The translations under genes were made by a program, and so were the position numbers. A model generated the notes under the pieces. The model was not told the origin of the DNA, ran no database searches, and saw only the letters and a list, made by a program, of their open reading frames with translations. Positions 1 through 9,052 of a stretch of DNA of 64,000 bases are shown here, in pieces. The first letter of the stretch is position 1, and every line of letters begins with the position of its first letter. The DNA is from Pelagicoccus sp. SDUM812003. Lineage in GTDB: Bacteria > Verrucomicrobiota > Verrucomicrobiia > Opitutales > Opitutaceae. The stretch covers positions 434,001 through 498,000 of the forward strand of contig NZ_JARXHY010000001.1 in the NCBI RefSeq assembly GCF_031127815.1, read 5' to 3'.

Positions 1-1
1 G

Positions 2-3000
2 GCGTTTGTGGCCGCAGCGGGAAACTCCGGCCGAGACGCGGATGCGGCCCCGTCCTATCCGGCGGGCTACGATCTCGACAATGTCGTCTCCGTCGCCGCG
101 ATTGACCGTTCCGGCGAATTGTCCGGATTTTCCAACTACGGAGTTGAGAGAGTTGATCTCGCCGCTCCAGGATCGGAGATCCATTCGACGTGGATCGGGG
201 GAGCGGACGAGTACAAAAGCATAAGCGGAACCTCCATGGCGACTCCTCATGTGAGCGGTGCCTTGGCCTTGTTGCTGGCGGAGTATCCGCAAGCTCCGTT
301 GCGGGAGAACCTTCGCCGTCTGTATTATGGTGTGGATACGAGAGAGGCTCTGTGGGAAAAAACCGCTTTCGGGGGTTGGCTCAATCTGGCCCGTTCGCTG
401 GCTATGGTCGAGGCGCCTGAGCCGCCAGTCTTTGTGAAGCGCCCCGCCGCAAACACCATTGCGATCGAGGGAGGCGACCTTCTGCTTGAGGCTCAGGTTC
501 AGAGCGAACTTCCGCTGTCGGCGCAATGGTATTTCGAAGGCGCGCTCATCGATGGGGCCACCGATCCCTCCCTCGTCGTGAAAGGGGTCACGCAGGCCGA
601 CGCTGGCGCCTATCGATTCGTGGCATCGAATGATGACGGAGTGGTCCAATCGATTGCTCGCGTGGAGGTCGTGGCGGAGGATGCGACCCTCGCCAGCGCG
701 GTCGACGCTGGTTTGTATGCATTTTATAGTTACGGAGATGAAGCGTGGGAGGAGTATCCTTACGACTCGGTCGAGGGAGGAAGCAGCGCCCGTTCGGGCC
801 CGATCCTTGATGGTGAGGAATCCGGACTTTTCGTAGACCTGCAAGGCCCGGGACTCGTGACGTTCTTCTGGCGGCTTTCGGCTGAAACGAACTGGGACTA
901 CGGGGAAGTTCTTCTCGATGGGCAGCGTCGTTCCAGCGTTCGCTCCGTAGGCGAATGGAGTGAAGTGTCGGTCGAGCTGGAAGAAGCGAAAACGTATCGA
1001 TTGGAGTGGCGCTACGTGAAGGATCAGTTCGGAGCCATGGGGCAGGATGCTCTTTTCGTGGACGCGGTTCGATTTTACCCGAGCGGCGAGGGGCCGCCGA
1101 TCATCGTGCGGCAGCCGGAGTCCGCGGTTCTCGGAACGGATGCGGAGTATTATCTCGCTGTCGCAGCTCTGGCAGAGGGTGGGACGTATCAATGGTACAA
1201 AGACGATGCGGAAATCGAAGGAGCCATTCAGAGAACGCTTCGAGTGGTAGCTGATTCTCCAGAGAAGGAGGGCGTCTATCATGTGGTGGTTTTCAATGAG
1301 AATGGTCAGACCGCTAGCGCGGAAGTGCGTATCCAGATCGCGGATATAGCAGCTACGATTCAGGCGGATCCGGATGACGTGACTGCGACCGTAGGGGAGC
1401 GCGTTCGGTTCGAAGCCGAGGTGGCAGGATCATTGCCCTTGCGTCTGCAGTGGTACCGCGACGGAGTGAGTTTGGCTGGCGAGACCGGAGAGGTTTTGGA
1501 AATCGAATCGGTTCGTCTCGAGGATGCGGGGCGCTATCGGCTTGGCGTTTCCAACGCGTTTACCAGTGGAATCGTTTATTCGGAAGAAGCCCAGCTCGCA
1601 GTGAGCGACGTCGATCTCGCTCCGCGTTTCGTCAAGCAGCCCAGTTCCGGCTACTGGCAGCTAGGCTCTCCTTTTCGGCTCTCGGCCGCGGTGGAGGGAG
1701 GGCTCCCTATCACGTATCAATGGTTTAAGGACGGCGAAGCTCTCGAGGGGGAGACGGATCGTTTTCTGGAAAGATCGTCGGCGCAGCAGGAAGACGCGGG
1801 AAACTATCGCTTGAAGGCGAGCAACGCCCTTGGTGAAGCGACGAGCCAGGTCGCGGAGGCCGTCATCATCGGGAATGTCGCTGAAGCCTTGGACACTCCC
1901 GAGAGGGCGTGGCAGCTGGAAGGGGGAGGCTACTTCTTCGCCCAAAGCGAGGTGACCCACGATGGAGTCGACGCGTTGCAATCGTCCAGCGAATCCAGTT
2001 TCTTTGGGAAGCTTTCGGTTATTGAAACTGAGGTCGCGGGTCCGGCGAACGTTTCGCTGTACTGGAAGCAGGATGTGGCCTGGACACCATCGGAAATCGC
2101 CCTTTTCGTGGATGACGAGCTGGTCGGCCGGATGAGCCGAGCCCGAGATTGGAATCGGGTTCTCGCGAAAGCGCCTGCTGGCGTGCACACCTTGCGCGTA
2201 CAGAGCTTGATCGAATCCGGCAGCACCTTGTGGATTGACGAGGTCGAAGTATTCGAGCGTCCCGCGATTCATGCGATCGTTCGACCTGTCGCGGTCGAGG
2301 TAGGCGATACGGCTCAGCTTTGGGTTGACGCGTTTGGAGCGGGCTCGCTTACGTATCAATGGTTTAAGGACAATGTGCCTCTGGTTGGAGAAGATCGTTC
2401 CGTTTTGGATCTTGAGAATTTGGATACAGAGACGGAAGGCATGTATCATGTGTTGGTGGAGAACGAATATGGTAGCGCTCAGAGCGAGCCGGTTGCCGTG
2501 AAAGTTCTAACGCGAGTGGCGCCGGAAGTTGCCGATGAAAGCGTCGACCTCGCTTTTCAGGAAAGCGATGGTTGGATCGCCACCGTGGATGGAGAGGGGG
2601 AGGTCGCGCTCGTATCGACCGCGAATTCCTCGGGCGAGGAAAACCGTTTGGAAGCCATCGTGCAAGGTCCGGGCTCCTTGGTTTTCGATCTTGGGATTGA
2701 GAGCTCTGGCTGCTGCGCCTCGGTGCGCTTGCTGGTCGACGATGAGCAGCGAGCCCTCTATTCGGATGGTTTCGAAGGGGAGGGCGCCCCTGCATTGACC
2801 CAGCGGCAAGTTTGGCTGGAGGAAGGCGTTCACCTGGTGTCATGGGTTTTTAGATACGGAAACAATGCTCCGCCGAACGCTCGCGCCGCGTTTCTCGATT
2901 CCATTCGGCTGACCAGCGATCCTGTTTTCACGAAGCATCCGGTGTCGCGACGAGTGGTGGAAGGCGCCACGGTGACGCTATCGGTCGAGCTTGCGAACGT

Positions 3001-4666
3001 GGAAGGCATGAGCTTTCAGTGGTACCGGGAAGATCAGCCAATCGCTGGCGCCACAGCGGCCCGGCTGCGCCTTGTGACCGTGGGCGCCGAGCAGGAAGGC
3101 GCTTATCGCTGTGTCGTGACCAATGCTCTGGGGGTGAACGCTCGCTCCGATGCCGCGAACCTGACCGTGGTGACCGGGCTCGCTCAAGCGCTGGACCTCG
3201 ATTTCGGAAAGCTCGTTTCCGGAGGACGGGAATGGGAGAGGCAGAGCGAGCAGACCATCTCGGGGGACGACGCGGTCGCGTTCATCGCATCCGAAGCGAG
3301 CTCGTTCAGCCTGTTCGCTTTCGATATCGAGGTGCCTGATGGAGAGCGTCGAGCCCTGGCGTTTTGGATACGCATTCAAGGCCTGTCTGAAAACGCTTCG
3401 GCGCGTGTGAGCGAGAGCGGAGGAAAGGAGTTTCGCTTCAGAGAGAACTTCGACTGGAAGCGTGTGGTGCTTCCCCTGGCCAAAGACGGCCCGAATCGCG
3501 TGACGTTCAGCGTGAACAAGAGCACCGGTTTGCAGCGGGACGATCTTGGCGTTTGGTTAGACGGGTTCGAGCTGGTGGAAGCGCCCGTCTTCTACGAGCA
3601 GCCGATCTCCATCGCCCGGTACTGGGGCGATGAAGTGGAACTGACTGCGGAAGCGACGGGGGCGACACCGCTTACCTATCGGTGGGTTCATGATTCGAAC
3701 GGATCGACCGGGGATTCGAGCTCTCCTGACGGCGCGTTGACAGTGTCTTTGGATCGGCTTTGGGACGGATCCGCGGGCGCCTATCAGGTCGAGGCGGCCA
3801 ATCAAGTCGGTACGGCCATCAGCGAGCGGGTCGATGTCGCTCTCCTCGAAAACCGCTTCAGCGCCGCGGTGGGGGCGCCGGGGACGACAGTGTGGTCGGA
3901 GGGAAACCGGCTTTGGGAAATCAGTCCGGAGGAGCGTTCGGTAGGCGAGGCTGGCCTGACGGTCGGGGATCTCGGCCCGCGCCAGGAAAGCTCGGTCTTC
4001 TGGTGGGTTCGCGGTCCGGGTACGCTTTCCTTCGACTGGAAGCTCGACTCGCCCAGTCAGAAGGATCGCTTGCTCTTTTTCGTAAACGGATTCCAGGTGA
4101 GCGGCCTCTACCAGAGCTCGGACTGGCGCGGGTATGAAGTCGATGTGGGCGACGCGTTCTATCTCGCTGAAGTGGCGCTCTCGACGTCCGGCGAAGAAAC
4201 GCAGCGAATCGGTCGGGCCTGGCTCGACGCGGTGCGCTTCGAGCGTCCGGGAGCGCAGGGATACGCGGACTGGCGAGGGGACGCCTTTGCCGGCTGGAGC
4301 GGCGAGCAAGGACTAACGGCTGCCGAGGCGGACGCCGACCAGGATGGCGTCGCCAATTTCGCCGAATACGCCTTCGGCACGGATCCTTTGGAGAGAAACG
4401 CCCTACCCAAGGTGGCAATGCGCATGCAGGACGGGCGATGGAGCGCGATGGTCGACTTCACCTTGAACCCAGTGGCCGACGACGTTTCGGTCGGGCTGGA
4501 GATCAGTCGCGACCTTCGCCGCTGGTACCCGTTGCGTGCCCGCTTCGCGGAAAGCGGGGACGGGGACTCGCGCCACGCCACGCTCGCCTACCTGCTCGAG
4601 GAAGACGAATTGGATAAGGAGGCTTACGTAAGGCTTGCGGTATATTATTTGGATGGCGCCGAGTAA
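2..4666 (+). CDS. Subtilisin-like (S8) protease with Ig-like repeats, 5' truncated by window
   Basis: The frame is open at the left edge, so the N-terminus, including the catalytic Asp and His, lies outside. Visible are the oxyanion-hole Asn (AAAGNSG, at the very start) and the catalytic Ser in GTSMATPHVSG (Ser codon near base 233), both signatures of peptidase family S8. After the catalytic domain come about seven Ig-like domains (each with a QWY/QWF core and a DAGxYR ending), interspersed with several jelly-roll-like units that begin GPGxLxFxW and end in DAVRF or DEVEVF. The C-terminus has a calcium-binding-like DADQDG stretch and FAEYAFGTDP, a module seen at the end of many secreted verrucomicrobial proteins. 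Probably a large secreted or surface protease or adhesin. No downstream partner gene is evident. Confidence 0.85.
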   Translation, partial: AFVAAAGNSGRDADAAPSYPAGYDLDNVVSVAAIDRSGELSGFSNYGVERVDLAAPGSEIHSTWIGGADEYKSISGTSMATPHVSGALALLLAEYPQAPLRENLRRLYYGVDTREALWEKTAFGGWLNLARSLAMVEAPEPPVFVKRPAANTIAIEGGDLLLEAQVQSELPLSAQWYFEGALIDGATDPSLVVKGVTQADAGAYRFVASNDDGVVQSIARVEVVAEDATLASAVDAGLYAFYSYGDEAWEEYPYDSVEGGSSARSGPILDGEESGLFVDLQGPGLVTFFWRLSAETNWDYGEVLLDGQRRSSVRSVGEWSEVSVELEEAKTYRLEWRYVKDQFGAMGQDALFVDAVRFYPSGEGPPIIVRQPESAVLGTDAEYYLAVAALAEGGTYQWYKDDAEIEGAIQRTLRVVADSPEKEGVYHVVVFNENGQTASAEVRIQIADIAATIQADPDDVTATVGERVRFEAEVAGSLPLRLQWYRDGVSLAGETGEVLEIESVRLEDAGRYRLGVSNAFTSGIVYSEEAQLAVSDVDLAPRFVKQPSSGYWQLGSPFRLSAAVEGGLPITYQWFKDGEALEGETDRFLERSSAQQEDAGNYRLKASNALGEATSQVAEAVIIGNVAEALDTPERAWQLEGGGYFFAQSEVTHDGVDALQSSSESSFFGKLSVIETEVAGPANVSLYWKQDVAWTPSEIALFVDDELVGRMSRARDWNRVLAKAPAGVHTLRVQSLIESGSTLWIDEVEVFERPAIHAIVRPVAVEVGDTAQLWVDAFGAGSLTYQWFKDNVPLVGEDRSVLDLENLDTETEGMYHVLVENEYGSAQSEPVAVKVLTRVAPEVADESVDLAFQESDGWIATVDGEGEVALVSTANSSGEENRLEAIVQGPGSLVFDLGIESSGCCASVRLLVDDEQRALYSDGFEGEGAPALTQRQVWLEEGVHLVSWVFRYGNNAPPNARAAFLDSIRLTSDPVFTKHPVSRRVVEGATVTLSVELANVEGMSFQWYREDQPIAGATAARLRLVTVGAEQEGAYRCVVTNALGVNARSDAANLTVVTGLAQALDLDFGKLVSGGREWERQSEQTISGDDAVAFIASEASSFSLFAFDIEVPDGERRALAFWIRIQGLSENASARVSESGGKEFRFRENFDWKRVVLPLAKDGPNRVTFSVNKSTGLQRDDLGVWLDGFELVEAPVFYEQPISIARYWGDEVELTAEATGATPLTYRWVHDSNGSTGDSSSPDGALTVSLDRLWDGSAGAYQVEAANQVGTAISERVDVALLENRFSAAVGAPGTTVWSEGNRLWEISPEERSVGEAGLTVGDLGPRQESSVFWWVRGPGTLSFDWKLDSPSQKDRLLFFVNGFQVSGLYQSSDWRGYEVDVGDAFYLAEVALSTSGEETQRIGRAWLDAVRFERPGAQGYADWRGDAFAGWSGEQGLTAAEADADQDGVANFAEYAFGTDPLERNALPKVAMRMQDGRWSAMVDFTLNPVADDVSVGLEISRDLRRWYPLRARFAESGDGDSRHATLAYLLEEDELDKEAYVRLAVYYLDGAE

Positions 4667-4759
4667 GCTAGTTGCGAAAGGGAACATTTCGGACTGGATA
4701 CGGTTGTGTGAGGGTTTAGTCTGACTTCATTTCCTGATCCAACACCATCTTGTAAGAGC

Positions 4760-6316
4760 ATGCCTTTCCTTTCCATTCGAAGCTCCCTTAGGGGCTATCC
4801 TTGTCTGCGCCGGACTCAAAGGCTTTTGACTGCCGGGCTGGCCAGCGTCCTGCTTTCGTCCTGCGCCTCACTCGATGCCATGCGGCGAGTCGAGGTCGAT
4901 TTCGAGTACGTCTCCGAGATCGCGGCGGAGCGATCCGAACGGGCGTATCAGGCTCCGACCCCGGTGCCAGAGGCCCTGATGGACCTGGACTACGACGAGT
5001 ACCGCAAGATCAGCTACAACAACGACAGCTATCTGTGGAAAAACGAGGGGCTTCCGTTCGCTCTGGGATTCTTCCACCCCGGATTCCTTCATGGAAACCG
5101 CGTCGCGGTGAACGAGTTCACCGCCACCCATGCCCAGCGCATTCCCTATTTGAGCACCTTCTTCGAGTTCCAGGACAAGGAGCTGGAGAAGGCCTTGCCC
5201 AAGTCGCTCGACTTCGCGGGATTCCGCATCTCGTCAAGCGTCGGCAACGAAAACGACTATCGGGAGGTCGCTTCCTTCCTGGGGGCGAGCTACTTTCGCG
5301 GCACCGGCTACGACATCAACTACGGGACCTCGTCGCGCGGTATCGCCATCAACTCGGGGCTAGGGGAGCCGGAGGAGTTTCCGCGCTTCGTGGAGGTTTG
5401 GCTGGGCAAGCCCAAGCCCAACGCTCGCGAGCTCACGCTCTACGCCTTGCTTGACGGGCCGAGCGTGACGGGCGCCTACCAATTCGTCATCCATCCCGGC
5501 GAAGACACGGTGATGAACGTGAAGGCTCGGCTGTTTCTGCGCGAAAGCGTCGAGAGCTTCGGGGTGGCTCCGCTGACCAGCATGTTTTGGAGGGGCGAAA
5601 ACCGGAAATCGCCGGAGAGCGACTATCGTCCGGAGGTGCATGACGCCGATGGCTTGATCGTGAAGGAAACCGATGCGGCTCCCATCTGGCGAGCCCTCGA
5701 TCTGGCGGACAAGACCCGTCTGTCCTATTTCAGCGTGAGCCGGCTAAGCGGATTCGGTTTGTTTCAGCGCGATCGAGAGTTCGAGAACTACCAGGACCTC
5801 GAGGCCCACTACCACCGTCGCCCATCGGTCTGGATCGATACCCGAGGGGACTGGGGAAAGGGCTACATCAAGCTGGTCGAGCTGCCGACCAGCAACGAGT
5901 TCGAGGACAACGTAGTGGCCTTCTGGGAACCTGCGGTGCTGCCGGAGAAGGGGAGCGCCTTGGACTACGAATACGACATCCACTGGTTCGGCGAGCCCGC
6001 TCCGGAGACCTACCCGCAGTGCACCGTGCGCTCCACCAGAGTGGGGGAGGATCAGTCCTATCCCGGGTCTCACGTCTTCGTGATCGACTTCGAGGGAGCA
6101 GGCGAGGATGCGGGCCAGCCGGAGCTGGTCACGGCGGTAGACGGAGCTGCGACGCTCATGGACAAGCAGGTCGTCTGGAATCCTTACTTGGAAACGTGGC
6201 GAGTCATCTTGCGTCTCGAGCAAACTGCTGAGGAAGGCGTGATCGAGCTGCGCAGCCAGCTGCTCTTTCCCATTGGCGCGGAGTCGGAAGTCTGGGCCTA
6301 TCAATGGACACTTTAA
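4760..6316 (+). CDS. opgG: Periplasmic glucan biosynthesis protein OpgG/MdoG
   Basis: 518 residues, the usual length for OpgG/OpgD. The central region contains family patterns such as the YRKISYN segment, the GTSSRGIAINSG segment and WIDTRGDWGKG. OpgG acts in the periplasm on the beta-glucan backbone made by OpgH during osmoregulated periplasmic glucan synthesis. The N-terminus has a basic region, a hydrophobic stretch and a lipobox-like LLSSC with Cys at residue 35, so this copy may be a lipoprotein rather than freely soluble; that is inference. The gene leads an operon: its last 13 bases overlap the next gene, and opgH follows. Family assignment is firm. Confidence 0.93.
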   Translation: MPFLSIRSSLRGYPCLRRTQRLLTAGLASVLLSSCASLDAMRRVEVDFEYVSEIAAERSERAYQAPTPVPEALMDLDYDEYRKISYNNDSYLWKNEGLPFALGFFHPGFLHGNRVAVNEFTATHAQRIPYLSTFFEFQDKELEKALPKSLDFAGFRISSSVGNENDYREVASFLGASYFRGTGYDINYGTSSRGIAINSGLGEPEEFPRFVEVWLGKPKPNARELTLYALLDGPSVTGAYQFVIHPGEDTVMNVKARLFLRESVESFGVAPLTSMFWRGENRKSPESDYRPEVHDADGLIVKETDAAPIWRALDLADKTRLSYFSVSRLSGFGLFQRDREFENYQDLEAHYHRRPSVWIDTRGDWGKGYIKLVELPTSNEFEDNVVAFWEPAVLPEKGSALDYEYDIHWFGEPAPETYPQCTVRSTRVGEDQSYPGSHVFVIDFEGAGEDAGQPELVTAVDGAATLMDKQVVWNPYLETWRVILRLEQTAEEGVIELRSQLLFPIGAESEVWAYQWTL

Positions 6317-6876
6317 GGTTCATCACGCCCCGCTCCGAAACCTTTATCGACTGGAGCGAGGCCTATGAGCGGGTGGAAAACTACTTCTGCTCGCTGCGTA
6401 TCCAGAATCGGCTGCTCCTTAGCCAACTGGTGGCTCATATTCTCACCAGCGCCGCCGAACGTGTCGAAAAAACGGATACGCCGCCCGCTGTGCTGGCCAT
6501 GGAGGAGGCTCACAAGGTGGTGGAGGACTGGTTCGGCGAAGTGCTGAAGGCAGCGAATCTGGAACCAAACGAGCTCGGCGCCCAGGGACGCTTGGCTTTG
6601 TTTTTGGCGGACGTGCCCACTCGCTGGCAAAACGAGTTTCTGCATCCGGGACCTTGGCCGGACGAGTTTCTGCAAGCCATCCGCTCGACCTACTTGAGGA
6701 CTGGTCCGGACTTCCACAAGGCCCGCATGATTCCCCGCGATATCGACCTCGGTCCGGTGTCAGCGGTGGCGGACGAGACCTGGCGCGTCATCGATCGTTG
6801 GCCGATTCTAGGAGCCATGCTGGTATGGACGATCTACCTCGGCGCCATCGGTCTGTTGGTGTATTTGCTTCACTAG
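6304..6876 (+). CDS. Unknown C-terminally anchored protein between opgG and opgH
   Basis: 190 residues. The start codon lies inside opgG (13-base overlap), which implies translational coupling, and the stop is 13 bases before opgH. I do not recognise the family. The first ~165 residues are soluble and largely helical in appearance. The last ~25 residues (PILGAMLVWTIYLGAIGLLV) form one transmembrane helix, so the bulk would face the cytoplasm if the tail is C-in-membrane. Its position between the two enzymes of periplasmic glucan synthesis suggests an accessory subunit or regulator of OpgH. One alternative is that it replaces the cytoplasmic N-terminal region that proteobacterial OpgH has and this OpgH lacks. 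Function is unproven. Confidence 0.75.
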   Translation: MDTLRFITPRSETFIDWSEAYERVENYFCSLRIQNRLLLSQLVAHILTSAAERVEKTDTPPAVLAMEEAHKVVEDWFGEVLKAANLEPNELGAQGRLALFLADVPTRWQNEFLHPGPWPDEFLQAIRSTYLRTGPDFHKARMIPRDIDLGPVSAVADETWRVIDRWPILGAMLVWTIYLGAIGLLVYLLH

Positions 6877-6889
6877 TACGAATCGGGAC

Positions 6890-8983
6890 ATGGGATTTAA
6901 AAGCATCAGGCAGTTTCTGGATTGGCAGCGGTTTTTCTTCTTCCTGCTCACGCTGTCCTTTGCCGCGTTTCCGACAACGCTCTTCGCCAATCTGCTCTGG
7001 AGAGCCGGCATCGATCAAGGCCTCGTCAGCCTGACCATCCTCTTCGCCATTCTGAATTGGAATATCGCCTGGGGAGCGACGCACTCCCTGATCGGGTTCT
7101 TCAAGCGTCGCATGAAGCGTCGCAAACGCGAGCAGCGTTTCGTGGATTTGGAGCATCCGGGCAGCGTGGCCATCGTGCTGCCGGTCTACAACGAGGATCC
7201 GGTGCGCGTCTTCGCCGGTCTGCAGGCCATGTACGAGTCGCTGCAGAAAACGGATTTCGCGGATCGGTTCGACTTCTTCATTCTGAGCGATTCGACGCGG
7301 CCGGAGCGGTGGGTGGAGGAAGAGCATCGCTGGGCGTCGCTCTGTCGGGAGCTGGGAGCCTTCGGGCGCATCAACTACCGTCGCCGTTCCGTGAATACGG
7401 ACAAGAAAGCGGGAAACCTGCTGGAGTTTTGCGAGAGCTGGGGCGCTCGCTATCGCTACATGCTGACGCTGGATGCGGACAGCGTTCTGAGCGGGGAGAC
7501 CATCGTGGAGCTATACAAGCGCATGGAGGAGAACCCGCGCATGGGGATTCTGCAGACCGCTCCCAAGATCGTTTACTCCGAGTCGTTCTGGGGACGGCTG
7601 CAGCAGTTTTCCAATCACTTCTACGGGCCGATCTTCACCTCCGGGCTGAACTTCTGGCAGGGCAACGAGGGCAACTACTGGGGCCACAACGCCATCATTC
7701 GCATGTCTCCGTTCATGGAGCATTGCGCCTTGCCGGATCTGCCCGGCCGCGAGCCGTTTGGGGGCAAGATCCTCAGCCACGACTTCGTGGAGGCCGCCCT
7801 GATGCAGCGGGCCGGTTTCGATGTCTGCCTGGCGGAGGACCTTGAAGGCACCTACGAGGAGTGTCCGCAGGATGTGATCGAGCACGCCAAGCGCGACCGT
7901 CGCTGGTGTCAGGGAAACATGCAGCATTTCTGGCTGCTCTTTTCGCGCGGTCTGACCATGGCCTCCCGCATGCATCTAGGAAACGGCATCATGGGCTACG
8001 CTTCTTCGCTGCTGTGGGGCTTGTTCATGCTATTCGGTGGCATCCTGGTCTTCAACCGCTTCCGCAGCCAACTGTCCATCTTGCCCACACGTGGCATCGG
8101 CCAGTTCTTTGACATCCCTTTGCACGAGCACTCGATCCTGGTGGCGTCGATCACCTTCAGCTTCCTGTTTCTGCCGAAAGTGCTGGCGCTGCTCGACGCC
8201 TTTTTAAGCAAGGGCCGATGTCGAGCCTTCGGGGGGCGTCTGGCCTGCGTCGGCGGCGTCTTGCTGGAGCTGCTGGCCTCGGCGGTGATCGCGCCGGTGA
8301 TGATGCTGTACCACGCCCAGTTCGTGCTCTCCACCGCGTTTGGAAAAGGGGTGGGCTGGTCGACGCAGAATCGCAACGCTGGCGAAGGGCTCACGTTTCG
8401 CGATGCTTTCGCCGCCCACAAGATGCATGCGTTGATCGGCGTCGTCGCCACCGTCCTTGCTTCGCGGGTGAACATGTCGTTTCTGCTTTGGACGCTGCCA
8501 GTGACGGGCGCGATGATCATTTCTCCCATCGTATCGCGCATTCTGAGCAGTCCGAAGTGGGGCAGAAATCTTCGCGGTATCAATATTTTGGCGACGCCTG
8601 AGGAGCTGAATCCGAGCGAGGAGCTCATCTCCCTGCGAGAGATCGAGCAGCGTCTGCGCAGGAGCAATCGGCTGTTTAGCGAGGACCCGGATGCGGATGG
8701 TTTGATGAACGCGGTGGTGGATCCCTACATCAATGCGATCCGAGTGACGCTTGCCCGAGAGGAGGAGTCTCGCAGCCAGATGGTTGCCGATACGAACAAG
8801 CTGGGCATGGAGCTGCTTCACCGCGGGCCGGAAGCCTTGGGGCATCTCGAGCGCAAGCTGTTCATGTCGGATTCCAAAGCCCTCCTGCGGGCCCACAAGC
8901 TAGTGTGGACCCTGGACCTGGATAGCCTGCATCCCTCTTGGGCTCCGCTCTTTCGCCGCTACCACTGGAGCCGAGCGGAGTGA
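6890..8983 (+). CDS. opgH: Glucans biosynthesis glucosyltransferase H
   Basis: 697 residues. Inner-membrane GT2 glucosyltransferase that uses UDP-glucose to polymerise and probably export the linear glucan backbone of osmoregulated periplasmic glucans. Two transmembrane segments lie in the first ~75 residues, followed by the catalytic domain with LDADSV (Asp195 and Asp197), an SHDFVEA acidic motif and RDRRWCQGN (Trp339), the QxxRW-type motif of processive GT2 enzymes. Several membrane segments follow. The protein lacks the ~130-residue cytoplasmic N-terminal region of the E. coli enzyme and begins almost directly with the first membrane helix. Third gene of the opg operon. Confidence 0.93.
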   Translation: MGFKSIRQFLDWQRFFFFLLTLSFAAFPTTLFANLLWRAGIDQGLVSLTILFAILNWNIAWGATHSLIGFFKRRMKRRKREQRFVDLEHPGSVAIVLPVYNEDPVRVFAGLQAMYESLQKTDFADRFDFFILSDSTRPERWVEEEHRWASLCRELGAFGRINYRRRSVNTDKKAGNLLEFCESWGARYRYMLTLDADSVLSGETIVELYKRMEENPRMGILQTAPKIVYSESFWGRLQQFSNHFYGPIFTSGLNFWQGNEGNYWGHNAIIRMSPFMEHCALPDLPGREPFGGKILSHDFVEAALMQRAGFDVCLAEDLEGTYEECPQDVIEHAKRDRRWCQGNMQHFWLLFSRGLTMASRMHLGNGIMGYASSLLWGLFMLFGGILVFNRFRSQLSILPTRGIGQFFDIPLHEHSILVASITFSFLFLPKVLALLDAFLSKGRCRAFGGRLACVGGVLLELLASAVIAPVMMLYHAQFVLSTAFGKGVGWSTQNRNAGEGLTFRDAFAAHKMHALIGVVATVLASRVNMSFLLWTLPVTGAMIISPIVSRILSSPKWGRNLRGINILATPEELNPSEELISLREIEQRLRRSNRLFSEDPDADGLMNAVVDPYINAIRVTLAREEESRSQMVADTNKLGMELLHRGPEALGHLERKLFMSDSKALLRAHKLVWTLDLDSLHPSWAPLFRRYHWSRAE

Positions 8984-9052
8984 TCGATCGAGCTTTCTGG
9001 CGTCGGCGGTTTCGGCGTTTTTTCGAAAGTCGTAGTCTCGGGGGTTTCGGAG

